Positions 43,428-54,002 of a stretch of DNA of 64,000 bases are shown in pieces. A model generated the notes under the pieces. That model ran no database searches. It saw only the letters and a program-made list of their open reading frames with translations, and was not told where the DNA came from. Location: the NCBI GenBank assembly GCA_022495005.1, contig JAGYXB010000830.1, positions 62,001 to 126,000 of the forward strand, written 5' to 3'. Within the stretch, counting starts at the first letter, position 1. The number at the start of each line of letters is the position of its first letter. The DNA comes from Rhyacophila brunnea. Lineage: Eukaryota; Arthropoda; Insecta; Trichoptera; Rhyacophilidae. The translations under genes were made by a program, and so were the position numbers.

Positions 43428-44463
43428 CAGCACCATGGCTCCCACAAGGCTGAAAGGGCTCTAGCCTGGGCGCCCAGGCTCAGAAGAGGCCCGGCGAGGC
43501 GAGTCGACCAGATAAGTGGGATAAACACACATCACAAATTTGCTTTAATGGTAAAAAAAGTCTCCTGAAAATTATGTAGTTGTACGATACAATACACATA
43601 CAGTGGCGAATGGAGATAACCAAATACCTGACTCCAGACCATTACACCAGTCAATTTGTGACTGGTCATGGTGGATTCGCTGGCAAGCTCTTCGAGCTTG
43701 GACTTGCAAGCCGTCCGACATGTCCATGCGGAGGGGAAATACAGGATGCCAACCACATCCTATGGGAGTGTCTGAGTATGTGCTCCGAACGGGAGGAAAT
43801 GCTCAGGTCGGTCCAACCAGCTGTTGGACCCATCGGCCCGTCCGACCTGGTTGCTACTAAGGCCAATTATCTTGCTTTCAAAAAATTTGCGGCGTCTTAC
43901 TACGGGCGTGAAGATCTCTTCACATAAATTTTGCTGCCTGTATGATTAGCTTCGTTCTTTAATTTAATAAACAAGTAGGTTCATTTTCTTTTTAGTAATT
44001 TCCATGTGCTTTTTCTCTCCCTGGCACTTTGCATTAGAGTAAACTCAGTAAACTTAGTCAGAGCTCACTTTGAGCGCAGCAACTAAGTCTTGGGCATCTT
44101 CTCCCAGGACACTCCCAGGCCAATTCTTAGATGCTTCACATCACCAATTGATGGGTCCCGTGATACTCTCGATTAAGACCGAGGGTGGTACGGTGCGGGT
44201 TTGGTGGAGGGACTTTAACTTCTCTGTACGATACAATTTTTAATTGTGTATCAATACTCGACAACTCCATATTTCAAATGGATGTTTGATAATATACAAA
44301 AAAACACTAAATATACACATTAATTTTATCGCGTACACCATTTGGAAAACGTTGCTGTAGAGTGTCACACTGCCTTTATCCTTAGCGATAGGTAGGGGGG
44401 CCCTCTAAAGATCCTAGCCTGGGGGCCGGCTTCAGGATGTGGGGGCCATGCACTGCACACTAT
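43428..44463 (-). repeat. GC-ended dispersed repeat Y, copy 3, split by a LINE
   Basis: Left part 43428-43593 (CAGCACCATGGCTCCCACAA, CTAGCCTGGGCGCCC, GACCAGATAAGTGGGATAAA, GTAGTTGTACGATACAAT). Right part 44225-44463 (TGTACGATACAATTTTTAAT, CCTTAGCGATAGGTAGGGGG, GGATGTGGGGGCCATGCACT). Outer ends inverted read CAGYRCCATGGC-like. Confidence 0.75.
43594..44224 (+). mobile_element. R1-like LINE, C-terminus and 3'UTR, with TSD
   Basis: Exact 13-bp duplication TGTACGATACAAT at 43581-43593 and 44225-44237. The open frame (ATG at 43580 is in the flank) gives WRMEITKYLT, SQFVTGHGGFAGKLFELGLA, CPCGGEIQDANHILWEC, PIGPSDLVATKANYLAFKKF, AASYYGREDLFT and a stop at 43925. The CPC-G...H...C knuckle follows an RNase H end. 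The 3'UTR ends GGAGGGACTTTAACTTC without poly(A), as at 9509. 5'-truncated. Confidence 0.9.
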
Positions 44464-44954
44464 GAGAAATAGAGCTCCCTGATTGGTTATAAAGGCCCTG
44501 ATAACAGAATTTACATTATTCATTGAAAAATGTGAGTTACGACAACAACAGTCAACTTTGTCAACAATTTTCACATGGTTTGAAGTGACTTTTGATAGCC
44601 AACTTTTTTAAATAGATTAATGCATTTACAATCATTTGGTATAGGTATTAAACTCAAAAATGACTTATGAAATGAGACTTATGACTCTAGGCGACTCAAT
44701 TAGACTAACTACAATTTATATTTACAGATATTTTTGCAGCAATATCACTCAAATGCCGAACCATCCTAAGTCACATTTTAAATATTTTACAAAAACGGTC
44801 TTTAAAACAGTTAAGTTTAATGTTAATTTGTAAACATACAAATATATTTACAAATTTTAAGGTGGAGAGTAACGTCTTTAGCAAATTTAGCGATTTAATA
44901 CATTTTAATTTAATTATAGTATAATTTATATAAAAATAAACTTAATTTTTTAAC
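44464..44954. other. Unannotated stretch
   Basis: AT-rich, no feature recognised. Confidence 0.3.
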
Positions 44955-45200
44955 ATGTTCGATCTTAAGAAGATCATATGTACATCAACAGAGTGGAGGA
45001 TGTATTGTCAGATGTTTGTTTTTACGAGAAATGGATGTCAGCCATTTGGTGAATCTATTAAGTCCATACACTTACTTTCCTTCACCAATGAGTGTCCCCA
45101 TATGTCTGTTAAAAGGAAAGAGCTTCTTGAGTCAAGCTTTCAAAAAGTTTGCGGTATTTTACGGCGAGTGAGAAGGTTTTTTCTCATCGAGAATTGACAG
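44955..45200. mobile_element. SINE S1e piece abutting an R1-like LINE piece
   Basis: 44960-45070 is a minus-strand SINE S1 tail (TTTTTACGAGAAATGGATGT, CAGCCATTTGGTGAA). 45120-45200 on the plus strand resembles the R1-like end (TTTCAAAAAGTTTGCGGTAT, reading FQKVCGIL or, in another frame, AFKKFAVFYGE). Both truncated. Confidence 0.5.
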
Positions 45201-45229
45201 TAATGTATTATATCAAAATATGAATCACG

Positions 45230-45565
45230 CACGCCAACCAAGGTCTTTGGAAGTTTGTCCTGGGACACTCTCAACACGAATTTAAAGGGCGCCTAATGCT
45301 TGTTACCCTACGGTATACGTCTGCATAACGGATGTGGAGACGAAGGATGTGCTTGGTATCCTGCAATTCGCCACATGAGCAAGTCGGATATTCTATCAAG
45401 CCAAGCTGGCAGAGCTTGGAGGCAAAACCACCGTGCACGATTATGAACTGAGAAGTCCAATGGTATGTAGTCAATCTGGTTATCTCCATGCGCCACTTTA
45501 TATTTGGAATAAGCAAATCCGTTTGTCTTTCCTTAGAAGAGGAGGTCCACGCCCCTGCCATTTAC
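45230..45565 (-). pseudogene. R1-like LINE C-terminus fragment
   Basis: Minus frame KWRMEITRLTTYHWTSQFII, VHGGFASKLCQLGLIEYPTC, SCGELQDTKHIL parallels 43605-43760 on the other strand. Includes GHGGF changed to VHGGF. The 3' part at 45240-45290 is a short 3'UTR relic (CTGGGACACTCTC). Confidence 0.8.
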
Positions 45566-45589
45566 GCACGATTGCGATCGTCAGGTCCA

Positions 45590-45705
45590 TACACTGCGTT
45601 CAAACACATATTGGAAAACAATATATTAATTTTCCAGACCCTGGATTCAAACCCGGCACCCACGACATTATAAATTGATGCGGTAGCCGCTAGGCCATAG
45701 TGACC
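45590..45705 (-). mobile_element. tRNA-derived SINE S1f head
   Basis: Minus strand: A-box region TATGGCCTAGCGGCTACCGC, ATAATGTCGTGGGTGCC, B-box GGGTTTGAATCC, then AGGGTCTGGAAAATTAATAT and ATTGTTTTCCAATATGTGTT. The distal body is missing. Confidence 0.6.
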
Positions 45706-46019
45706 AAAAAAGAAACTACCAATATATATTTTTTTTGAAAGTAGATCGTATTTTATAAATATTTTTGTCATTTAAAGTAGTTTAAACAGTTCTTTAAAAG
45801 GTAACAAAACTATTTTGGGAAGCATCTTAAGTTTTAATGTATCTAAGTATTCTTTTTTAATTTAATAAAATAACAATTTTTATAAATAACTTGATGTTTT
45901 ATATTCATAATATCTAAAAGAGCTTTGATGTGGCCATAGTATCAAAGCTCGATATAAATAAACGTTCAGACAGATAGATACACACTGACTCTAAAGAAAA
46001 AATTATAGAACATACATCA
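45706..46019. other. Unannotated stretch
   Basis: Short hairpin GAGCTTTGAT/ATCAAAGCTC near 45920-45950. No other feature. Confidence 0.3.
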
Positions 46020-46105
46020 TTTTCAATCCCAGCAGGATTCAAACCTGCGTCTCTCGGGATTTGCGCCCACGTGCATTGACCACAATGCTATAGGAATTTT
46101 ATCTA
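46020..46105 (-). other. tRNA-like fold, pseudogene or SINE head
   Basis: Minus strand gives AATTCCT..TGGGATT acceptor pairing (6 of 7), a GCATTG/CAATGC hairpin in the D-arm place, a GGG/CCC anticodon stem with loop CGCAAAT, and a perfect T-arm GCAGGTTTGAATCCTGC. The T before the anticodon is missing and the D-arm is abnormal, so a working tRNA is unlikely. Confidence 0.4.
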
Positions 46106-47939
46106 ATTGTGACGAATGTTAACTAATAAATGGTTCTTACAATACTCTCCGAAGCGCTTTCTAAATTGCTTTACTATTGGCAATCGGCTTTTGTATTTTA
46201 AATCATGGTGAGGTATTAAATTACTTTAATTATTAACTGACGTCACGGATCACTACAAGATTTTTTTATTGTAACTTACTTGAACTTGCTAATAATTTAA
46301 TTAACTTTTTTTTTATTCAAACGAATAATTCACAAGATTTAAGAATGTAACATTCTTTTTTTGAACATACATAATTTGAAAATAAATTCTTTTTTTTTTC
46401 ATTTCTCAAATTACTATGTTCAATAAAAAAAATATATCATAAAAAAAAGTTAACAAAATCTTTAGTTTGTGTTTAATTTTTTTTTTACTTGTGGCTTTAT
46501 GGTTTTGAGAATTTCAGGTGTGCTCATTATATGCATTAATTGTTCCTGAAATATACGAGTATGATAATTAAGGTAGTACTTATAAAATCTGTATTTAGCT
46601 AATTTTCGGCAAAATTGGGACTTGAGACACAATGGGTCTCGCGTACAGAATTTTTAGTCAGAGAATTGTATGAAAATGACAGTCTGTTGACAGCGGTCGT
46701 ATCATTTAGAAAGTATCTACAGCATTTCGCGGCTAGTGTAAAGGTTGAGGACCACTGCTTAAGAATGTGTATGTGACATAATAATATTAGCATATAAACT
46801 TAAGGACAATGCTTATCGGGTCTTTGTTAAGAGACCGCTTTGTCCTATCTTGAATAATACATTCTATAAATATCTGCATAATGATGTATTATACAAACGA
46901 CGCCAGAACGAGGAGACAATAGACGAAAGGGGTAATAATTGGAAAATTATTATTTTGATAGTGCCCGATGTAACCGATGTTACCCTAAAATTATTTTAAT
47001 AATTTTAATCTCACGACTTTTTGAATTTATTACTAAATAATTACAAGATGAATAGAACTTTTTATATACAACGTTTTTAAATTTTCCGTTGAATCATATA
47101 AACTTGACTTAACTAGCATAAACGATCAAAAATATTTGTACTTGATAGAAATAATAATGAAATGTCATTTTGACATTTCATATTGATTTCCATAGTAACG
47201 CAAGTATATATTAATAATTTAGTTGCTAGGACCCCAGTCCCCTAGCAACCAATAATAGTGGATTAGATGACGGATTTCTTCCGAAATAACTTTTCATACA
47301 AAACAGAATTAACTGAAAATGAATTCAATACTACGGCATCGTGTTCTGATATATTCTAAAAGTTTAAAATGTCTAGCTAGTCGGAAAGTTAGTTAAAAAT
47401 TGATTGCAAGATTTGTACTGGATAAACAACCACCGGATAACAAGAATACGAGCTAATAAAAACGTTGTAAAATCATGAAAATTATGGCTTTTTGGTTAAT
47501 TCTACGATAATTATTGACAGCTGTTGCGGACTATGAACGTATCGTCATAACGACCCCAATTGGTTTATGGCCCGGAACACAGTGACACGTTAATTGACGT
47601 AGGACTGTTTTTGAGGCCTCATACGGTGAAAAAAAATAACAATCATATTTTAGTTTTCCAAATAAATCTATGCATTCAAACAATTATTGATTGGTTTAAT
47701 TTAGTTTTAAATTACGTCACATTTTTTAATTTTCGCCACCAAATTTGTTGAAAATGAACGATTTCAGTATAAAGAACGAATTCATGGAATATTGTATTCG
47801 CATATTTTCAATTTTTTTATTAGTTTTGTAACGTCATAGTTTATACAACCCCCTATCGCCTTTGTCACAAATCATCACATCGTATTCGACCCTTTCCTCT
47901 CTCAGGGTGTGACGTCATAATTATATTCTTCTTCTTCTT
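46106..47939. other. Unannotated AT-rich stretch
   Basis: An hAT-type right end (AAAGGTTGAGGACCACTG) ends at 46758 without a left partner. Short hairpins ATGAAATGTCA/TGACATTTCAT (about 47158) and GTTGCTAGG/CCTAGCAAC (about 47222) are present. No exon recognised. Confidence 0.35.
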
Positions 47940-48110
47940 GTTTTACACTGTCACGACCCAGCATTGGGGCATAGGGAAAGCATAAGTTCGCGCCACTTCC
48001 CTCGATCTATCGCCAACTCTTGCGCTTTCCATCATTCCAGACCTGCGGCGCGTAGTTCACTTTTGTAGTACCGCTGCAGGGTGAGGGAGGGCTGGCAACG
48101 ACTACGGAAC
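47940..48110 (-). pseudogene. LINE ORF2 C-terminus (same group as 38674)
   Basis: Minus frame QRYYKSELRAAGLE, TGA, then WKAQELAIDRGKWRELMLSL, CPNAGS and stop. Equivalent to ELQDAGLT-stop-NEARRLASDRDSWRRR at 38.7 kb. Only the last 45 codons remain. Confidence 0.7.
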
Positions 48111-48159
48111 CCTAATTTATTTTTACCTAATAAATTAAGAATAACGCTTGCATTAAATT

Positions 48160-48290
48160 TAGTGGCTTGAGAACCTTTGTGATCGGTACGAGTGCAGCTC
48201 CACCAAATTGTTCCCACGTAGCAGATGCTAGAGTATAGATTGGTCTGGTGGTGATCAACCTCCGATAGAAGATGAAGTACAGTACTGTAG
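48160..48290 (+). pseudogene. LINE C-terminus piece (endonuclease-RT group 2)
   Basis: TGGCTTGAGAACCTTTGTGA, CGGTACGAGTGCAGCTCCAC (WLENLCDRYECSSTKLF) matches the 33.2-kb fragment WLKNLRDWYECSSTELF. Decayed beyond that. Confidence 0.7.
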
Positions 48291-48354
48291 GATTTATTTG
48301 GCTTGTAATTTGTATCCTTTTAGAAAGAGAATTTTTGACTTATACTCGTTAGGT

Positions 48355-48896
48355 CACCCATTTAAATGTTATTAAACGTCTCAAAGACAAAAGTAGAAGG
48401 AGTGCTTTCGGACGTCTGAATAGTATATTCAAGAGTGACCTACCATTGTGTCTTAAGCGTAGGGTGTTCGACCAATGTGTGCTACCCGTGCTCACGTATG
48501 GCTGCGAGACGTGGACTCTCAACACGAGAGATGTCCAAAGGCTAAGAGTCGCACAGCGAGGCATGGAGAGGTGTATGTTGGGCATCACGCGAAAGGACCG
48601 TAAGAGAAACGAATGGGTTAGGCAGCAGACAGGAGTACGCGATGTAATAGACGTTGCCAAACAGCTGGGGCACATTCCTCGCCGAAAGGATAGCCGCTGG
48701 ACAAATGCTGTCATCCAGTGGTACCCAAGGGGCACGAAACGGCCCCAGGGTCGCCCTAAAAGCCGCTGGATTTACGAACTGGTAAAGTTCGGCGGAAATA
48801 CGTGGCAGCAAACGACACAGGACCGAGAGAGTTGGAAGAAGCTTGGGGAGGCTTTCATCCAGTAGTGAATTGACCCCGGCTGATGATGATGATGAA
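48355..48896 (+). pseudogene. RTE-clade LINE 3' fragment (copy e)
   Basis: Starts 5'-truncated near VIKRLKDKSRRSAFGRLNSI, then FKSDLPLCLKRRVFDQCVLP, YGCETWTLN, MERCMLGITRKDRKRNEWVR, a small in-frame deletion (VAKQL-GHIPRRKDSRWTN, missing about 6 residues), WYPRGTKRPQGRPKSRW, and a stop after FIQ, followed by GGCTGATGATGATGATGA. Closely related to copy b and relatively young. Confidence 0.88.
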
Positions 48897-48899
48897 TTA

Positions 48900-49160
48900 A
48901 GTGTCAACAGATTTTGGATAAGTAAGTGTAATTTCTTTTATTGTATTAATTTTTAGTAGTTAAGTTTTAAGTTAACTTTTAGTGTGTCAATTAATGGTGG
49001 AACTGCATTGTATTATTGATTAATTTAATAAAACGCATTTTTTTTTGAAAATGTCTCTGAGGCGGACGAAATCGGTCCAAATTTGTTAAATAATAAAAGT
49101 GGAACAAGTACCTACACCTACCTACTAAAAATTTTGCGTTTTATTAAATCAATCAATAAT
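48900..49160. repeat. Dispersed repeat P, copy 1
   Basis: TGAGGCGGACGAAATCGGTC and ATGGTGGAACTGCATTGTAT recur near 57260-57375 as GGTTTCGTCCGCCTCA (inverted) and ATGGTGGAAATGCATTTTAT (same strand). AT-rich, with TAAGTAAGTG words at both sides. Ends undefined. Confidence 0.45.
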
Positions 49161-49414
49161 AAGTAAGTGAAAATTAAAAAAATACTTACATTTTGCAATA
49201 TTATACTCAATTATAAAACCCCATAGTTTGGCCTCTGCAACGCAACCGGAGTTGTTATCACGCGAAAATTAATAGCCATAATAAAACCTTAAAAACTCCA
49301 TATTGCCAAAATAATAAATCCTAACCGAATTACGACACAAAAACCATGATAAATCAGCGGAGATTTTATTAAAAAATAGCCGAATTTTAATTGTTTCCAT
49401 ACCGAGATCCACGC

Positions 49415-49530
49415 TCTCGGCGCGTGACGTCAGAGCGGGCGCCGCGACGCTGGCCGATGACGTCGTGCGACGCTCGTGGGGGTTGCCACGGCGACCGAGG
49501 TCTGGGCGCACACGTGTAAATGCGTGGCGC
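49415..49530. promoter_or_regulatory. GC-rich CRE, X-box and E-box cluster
   Basis: Strikingly GC- and CpG-rich block in an AT-rich region. Palindromic CRE TGACGTCA at 49425-49432, TGACGTCG at 49458-49465, X-box-like GTTGCCACGGCGAC at 49482-49495, E-box CACGTG at 49511-49516. CREB/ATF and RFX families bind such words. No coding exon was found on either side, so the regulated gene and direction are unknown. Confidence 0.4.
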
Positions 49531-50235
49531 GAGGGGATTCGGTCCTATCTACGCGCCAGAAATTCAGCGAATCCACCCTATTGGTGCGTTTTTTTTTTAT
49601 TTTTCTCAATGTGAGTGTTTTAAATTTTTTTGCTCAAATGTTACGGCTTATGCTAATGAAATGGGCGAAGACGGCAAAGATATTGATTTAATTCTGTATA
49701 TTCCATATAAAAGTCACTTATTTATTTTATAGTAATTTAAATTCATGATGAAAAAAGGTTTGACCATGACAAGATTATTATAATAGTTAGTCTTATGAAA
49801 TTTTAATAAGTATTCATTATTATTGGGTTATTTATTTATTTATTTATTTAAGAATACAAAACATTGTGGACAACATATTTATCAAATGTTTTATAATTTC
49901 AAATATTTATGTTATCAAATCAGTAATATAGATTTTTAATACGTCATAAGCCATTTTTTGACATTTGTGTTCAATATTGTTTGGCAAATCATCATATAAA
50001 AAGTGCTTGAGTTTGACATATTATTTGTGATTGTTCATTTAAATATTCTATAAAAATAAGGCATGCTGACTGCGTTCTCCAAGTGCCATTAACTGTTCAT
50101 AAAATCAATCTGCTCATTGTATTGGTAAAACTGATCCAGAAAAAAGTAAATAAGTATGTGGAGCTATACACTAAAATGGAGAAAATGTGACATCTCAAAA
50201 AAGTATATATACGACCACTGGCAAAGTTCCGTATA
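49531..50235. other. AT-rich stretch
   Basis: Contains a TTTA microsatellite near 49829-49850. No gene recognised. Confidence 0.35.
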
Positions 50236-51522
50236 CACTGATACTAAGGTTCTCAATACCGGTATTTCAAAACCGGTATCCCAGGATTGTTAAAATTTTA
50301 TTTAAAAATCAAACAATACTGATATATTCGGTATAGAAAATGGGAACTAAATGTATTAATTAACATAGACTGTAAATTTTTCGTCGGATTACACGATGTC
50401 TGGTTTACTTCCGTTGCCCTTAAACGTCATTGGTGACCACCAATGACACGTGCAGATTTGCAAAATACATTATGGTAGGTACTTCCCTAAATTTATATTT
50501 ATCAAAATGTTTTCCCTGGTCGCTTGCGGGGTTTAGAAGTTGTCAGGTGTGTTTATATATCTATAAGAGATTTATATAATATATATTGGGTGAACTTTTC
50601 AGTAGACTTTAATATGACGGAATGATTAGGATGCTGGAGGGGGGTTATACCAAGGATGGCAGGCATTGGCCTTTAATGATGATGAGGTTGGGTCCGAGGT
50701 CTGCTTTTCACTCACTAGCACTACCACTCTCGTGCGATACTGTTAATTGAGTCACCCTGTGCACGTACATGACGTCTTAATGTTTTACAGGTAATAGGTG
50801 TTTACTCTCAGGTGATTGAAGAATGACTGCCTGTTAAGGATAATGATGTCAGGTCGGTAAGACATTTATATTGTACTAGAACCGCCATAATTTGCCCAAC
50901 CATATATATTCATCAGTGGCGATAGGTGGATGTAGGCTTTTAAGATCGGACATAAATAGTGCACATTAAACTTTGTTAGTCATACGTATTTGTTTTTATT
51001 TAAGATGGTGTTAATCATATCAAACTATAATAGTTTTGGTATACTTTGGGCGATACGACAAAATTGTGCTAACTTTTTCAGACATACTTATTTGTTTTCG
51101 ATGAATTAAGAATATATTATATTTCACATGTTGTTGGTTAGTTTTTTAAAATTCATTATGCCCTGCCTAACGAAACCATAATCGATAAAAAATATTCTTC
51201 TATCTATAAAATATCTAAAATTATGTATGGTAGTATAGTTTTAAATATGTTATAGATACACGTATAAATTTTTATTATTATCTACTATGGCTTGCATTCG
51301 GCAGGGTTTCATTAACATTTAAAAACTAACAAAATACTATCTACACAATATTGTAGTCTTGGTTCATTGAAAACAAATACGTTTAACTGACAATGATTAA
51401 TATGCACTAATTATGTGGGATTTTACCAGCCCACCTCCACCCTTCGTCATGATATTAATACAGGTATTCAATAGGAAATATCTAAATACCGGTGTTGGTT
51501 TTTTCATTTGGTATTGCAATCC
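50236..51522. mobile_element. hAT-like element with AATACCGG ends, split by a MITE
   Basis: Left AGGTTCTCAATACCGGTATT; right inverted AGGGATTGCAATACCAAATG then ACACCGGTATTTAG. hAT elements with CAGGGATTGCAATACCGGT ends are known. The pairing here is approximate. A loose repeat X match is at 50590-50720, and hAT MITE F sits at 50914-51451. No transposase. Confidence 0.5.
50914..51451. mobile_element. hAT-type MITE 'F', full length
   Basis: CAGTGGCGATAGGTGGATGT to CCTCCACCCTTCGTCATG, 538 bp, flanked by ATATTCAT (50906-50913) and ATATTAAT (51452-51459), an 8-bp duplication with one difference. Inside arms AACTTTGTTAGTCATACGTA and the reverse near 51390. Confidence 0.85.
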
Positions 51523-51781
51523 CTAACTGATATCACATATTTGGAGGAGATGAGTATTTCTCACCTCCTGGGGGAAATTAAAAAAAACAGTCCTTCTGGG
51601 TATATGTTACATCACTCAGATATCCATGATGCAATTATGAGAGAGAAAAAAATGCCTTGATACTAATAATAATAAATTTAGCGATACTAAAATTAATGTC
51701 CTGGAATCAACATTAAAAGTTTGATTGTCGTTCTCTTTATTAGTGCAAAGTCATTGGTGCCTACAAAACGTTCCTAAACTA
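51523..51781. other. Unannotated stretch
   Basis: No feature recognised. Confidence 0.25.
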
Positions 51782-52114
51782 GATGTGACGCTAAAAAACA
51801 AACGTAGCCATCTCCATCACAAGTGAAACTGAGTAAATCAACTTTTTTGTTTTTGTGGTTAATTTGAACCCGTAAGTTAATAATTTCCTAATTTATGATT
51901 ATATTTTATTTAAAAGATACGATTTAAACAATGCTCAATAATCGCGAATCTTTAATAAACAAGATATTTACGATTTTATGTTGGAGATGGCTATGTTTGT
52001 TTTGTATCATCTGGATTTGACCAGGTTTGAAATAAATACTTTTGGAGATGGACAGTTTTGTTTTGTATTCGATTGGTTTGTTTTGTATTCTAACAAACAG
52101 GGTTGTGTTAAAAT

Positions 52115-54002
52115 GGGTGCCGGACGAAATCCCGAATGCCGACATCCCGAAAGCCAAAATCCCGAATGGCCGAAATTCCGAATGGCCGGAATCCCGAAGG
52201 CCGAAATCCCGAAAAATAAAAAAATATAAACAGTATTAATTTTCAACCAGCGGTTCCCCAATAGGCGGCGCTTTTTCTTGGGTGTGTTTAACAAGATAAT
52301 TAAAATAGTTATATAAAAACTGTTATTAATTATGGAATGAAGCAACAAAATAATTTTCAACTAGCGGCACCCCAAAAGGCGGCGCTTTTTCTCGATTGTA
52401 TAATTTATCTGGATAATTAAAATAGTAGTATTAAAAACTATTATTAATTATGGAATGAAGCAAAAAAATAATTTTCAACCAGCGGTACCCCAATAGGCGG
52501 CGCTTTTTCTTGAATGTGTAATTTAACAAGATAATTAAAATAGTTATAATAAAAACTATTCATAATTATGGAATCAAGCAACAAAATAATTTTCAACCAG
52601 CGGCACCCCAAAAGGCGGCGCTTTTTCTCGATTGTATAATTTATCTAGATAATTAAAATAGTAGTATTAAAAACTATTATTAATTATGGAATGAAGCAAA
52701 AAAATAATTTTCAACCAGCGGTACCCCAATAGGCGGCGCTTTTTCTTAAATGTGTAATTTAACAAGATAATTAAAATAGTTATAATAAAAACTATTCATA
52801 ATTATGGAATCAAGCAGCAAAATTATTTTCAACCAGCGGCACCCTAAAAGGCGGCGCTTTTTCTCGATTGTATAATTTATCTTGATAATTAAAATAGTAG
52901 TATTAAAAACTATTATTAATTATGGAATGAAGCAAAAAAATAATTTTCGGTACCCCAATAGGCGGCGCTTTTTCTTGAATGTGTAATTTAACAAGATAAT
53001 TAAAATAGTTATAAAAAACTATTCATAATTATGGAATCAAGCAACAAAATAATTTTCAACCAGCGGCACCCCAAAAGGGGACGCTTTTTCTCGATTGTAT
53101 AATTTAACAAGATAATCAAAATAGTTATATAAAAACTATTATTAATTATGAAATAATGCAAAAAAATAATTTTCAACCAGCTGTACCCCAATAGGCGGCT
53201 CTTTTTCAAGAGTGTGTAATTAAACAAGATAATTATTTTCTTACTTCATTCCATAATTAATAATTGTTCTTATATAACTATTTTAATTATCTTGTAAAAT
53301 TATACAATCGAGGAAAAGCGCCGCCTATTGGGGTGCAGCTGGTTGAAAATTATTTTGTTGCTTCATTTCATAATTAATAACAGTTTTTATATAACTATTT
53401 TAATTATCTTGTTAAATTACTTACTCAAGAAAAAGCGCCGCCTATTGGGGTACCGCTGGTTGAAAATTATTTTCTTGCTTCATTTCATAATTGATAATAG
53501 TTTTAAATACTACTATTTTAATTATCTAGTTAAAATATACAATCGAGAAAAAGCGCCGCCTTTTGGGGTGCCGCTGGTTGAAAATTATTTTGTTGCTTTA
53601 TTCTATAATTAATAATAGTTTTAAATACTACTAAGTATTTTAATTATCTAGTTAAAATATACAATCGAGAAAAAGCGCCGCCTTTTGGGGTGCCGCTGGT
53701 TGAAAATTATTTTGTTGCATCATTCCATAATTAATAATAGTTTTTATATAACTATTCTAATTATCTTGTTAAATTACACACTCTAGAAAACGCGCCGCCT
53801 ATTGGGGTGCCGCTGGTTGAAAATTATTTTCTTGCTTCATTTTATAATTAATAATAGTTTTATATAACTATTTTAATTATCTTGTTAAATTATACAATCG
53901 AAGAAAATCGCCGTCTATTGGGGTGCCGCTGGTTGAAAATTATTACTGTTTATATTTTTTTATTTTTCGGGATTTCGGCCTTCGGGATTTTGTCCGGCAC
54001 CC
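52115..54002. mobile_element. Palindromic satellite-carrying element
   Basis: Starts GGGTGCCGGACGAAATCCCG and ends inverted GGGTGCCGGACAAAATCCCG. The ends share CCGAAATCCCGAAAAATAAA and ATATAAACAGTA and then run into arrays of the same unit in opposite orientations. The left end has an extra block of about 55 bp of ATCCCGAATGGCC-like words. No coding frame beyond short shadows of the repeats. Confidence 0.85.
52239..53945. repeat. 118-bp satellite, 9 direct and 6 inverted units
   Basis: Units marked by TTTTCAACCAGCGG start at 52239, 52353, 52472, 52590, 52708, 52826, 52944, 53053 and 53170, then flip near 53235 and continue inverted to 53945. Two types alternate strictly in the left half: B (CCCCAATAGGCGG, CTTGAATGTG, AACAAGATAATT) and A (CCCCAAAAGGCGG, CTCGATTGTA). 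That makes a dimer of about 236 bp. The right half mixes A, B and hybrid units. Units end with palindromic TTATTAATTATGGAATGAAG. Confidence 0.9.

Noticed and set aside
43603..43625. hAT MITE left end (CAGTGGCGAATGGAG)
   Set aside because: It lies within the R1-like coding frame (KWRMEIT) and has no matching inner arm; a related LINE copy at 45496 has the same words.
46020..46105. Functional tRNA-Cys gene
   Set aside because: T-arm is perfect, but the residue before the anticodon is not T, the D-arm is abnormal and the acceptor has a mismatch.
53328..53612. Small membrane-protein genes in the satellite (94- and 117-codon frames)
   Set aside because: These frames are simply translations of the AT-rich repeat unit in both directions and recur with every unit.
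52239..53945. CRISPR array
   Set aside because: Units are 118 bp with no variable spacers of fixed length, the array flips orientation, and the context is insect DNA.
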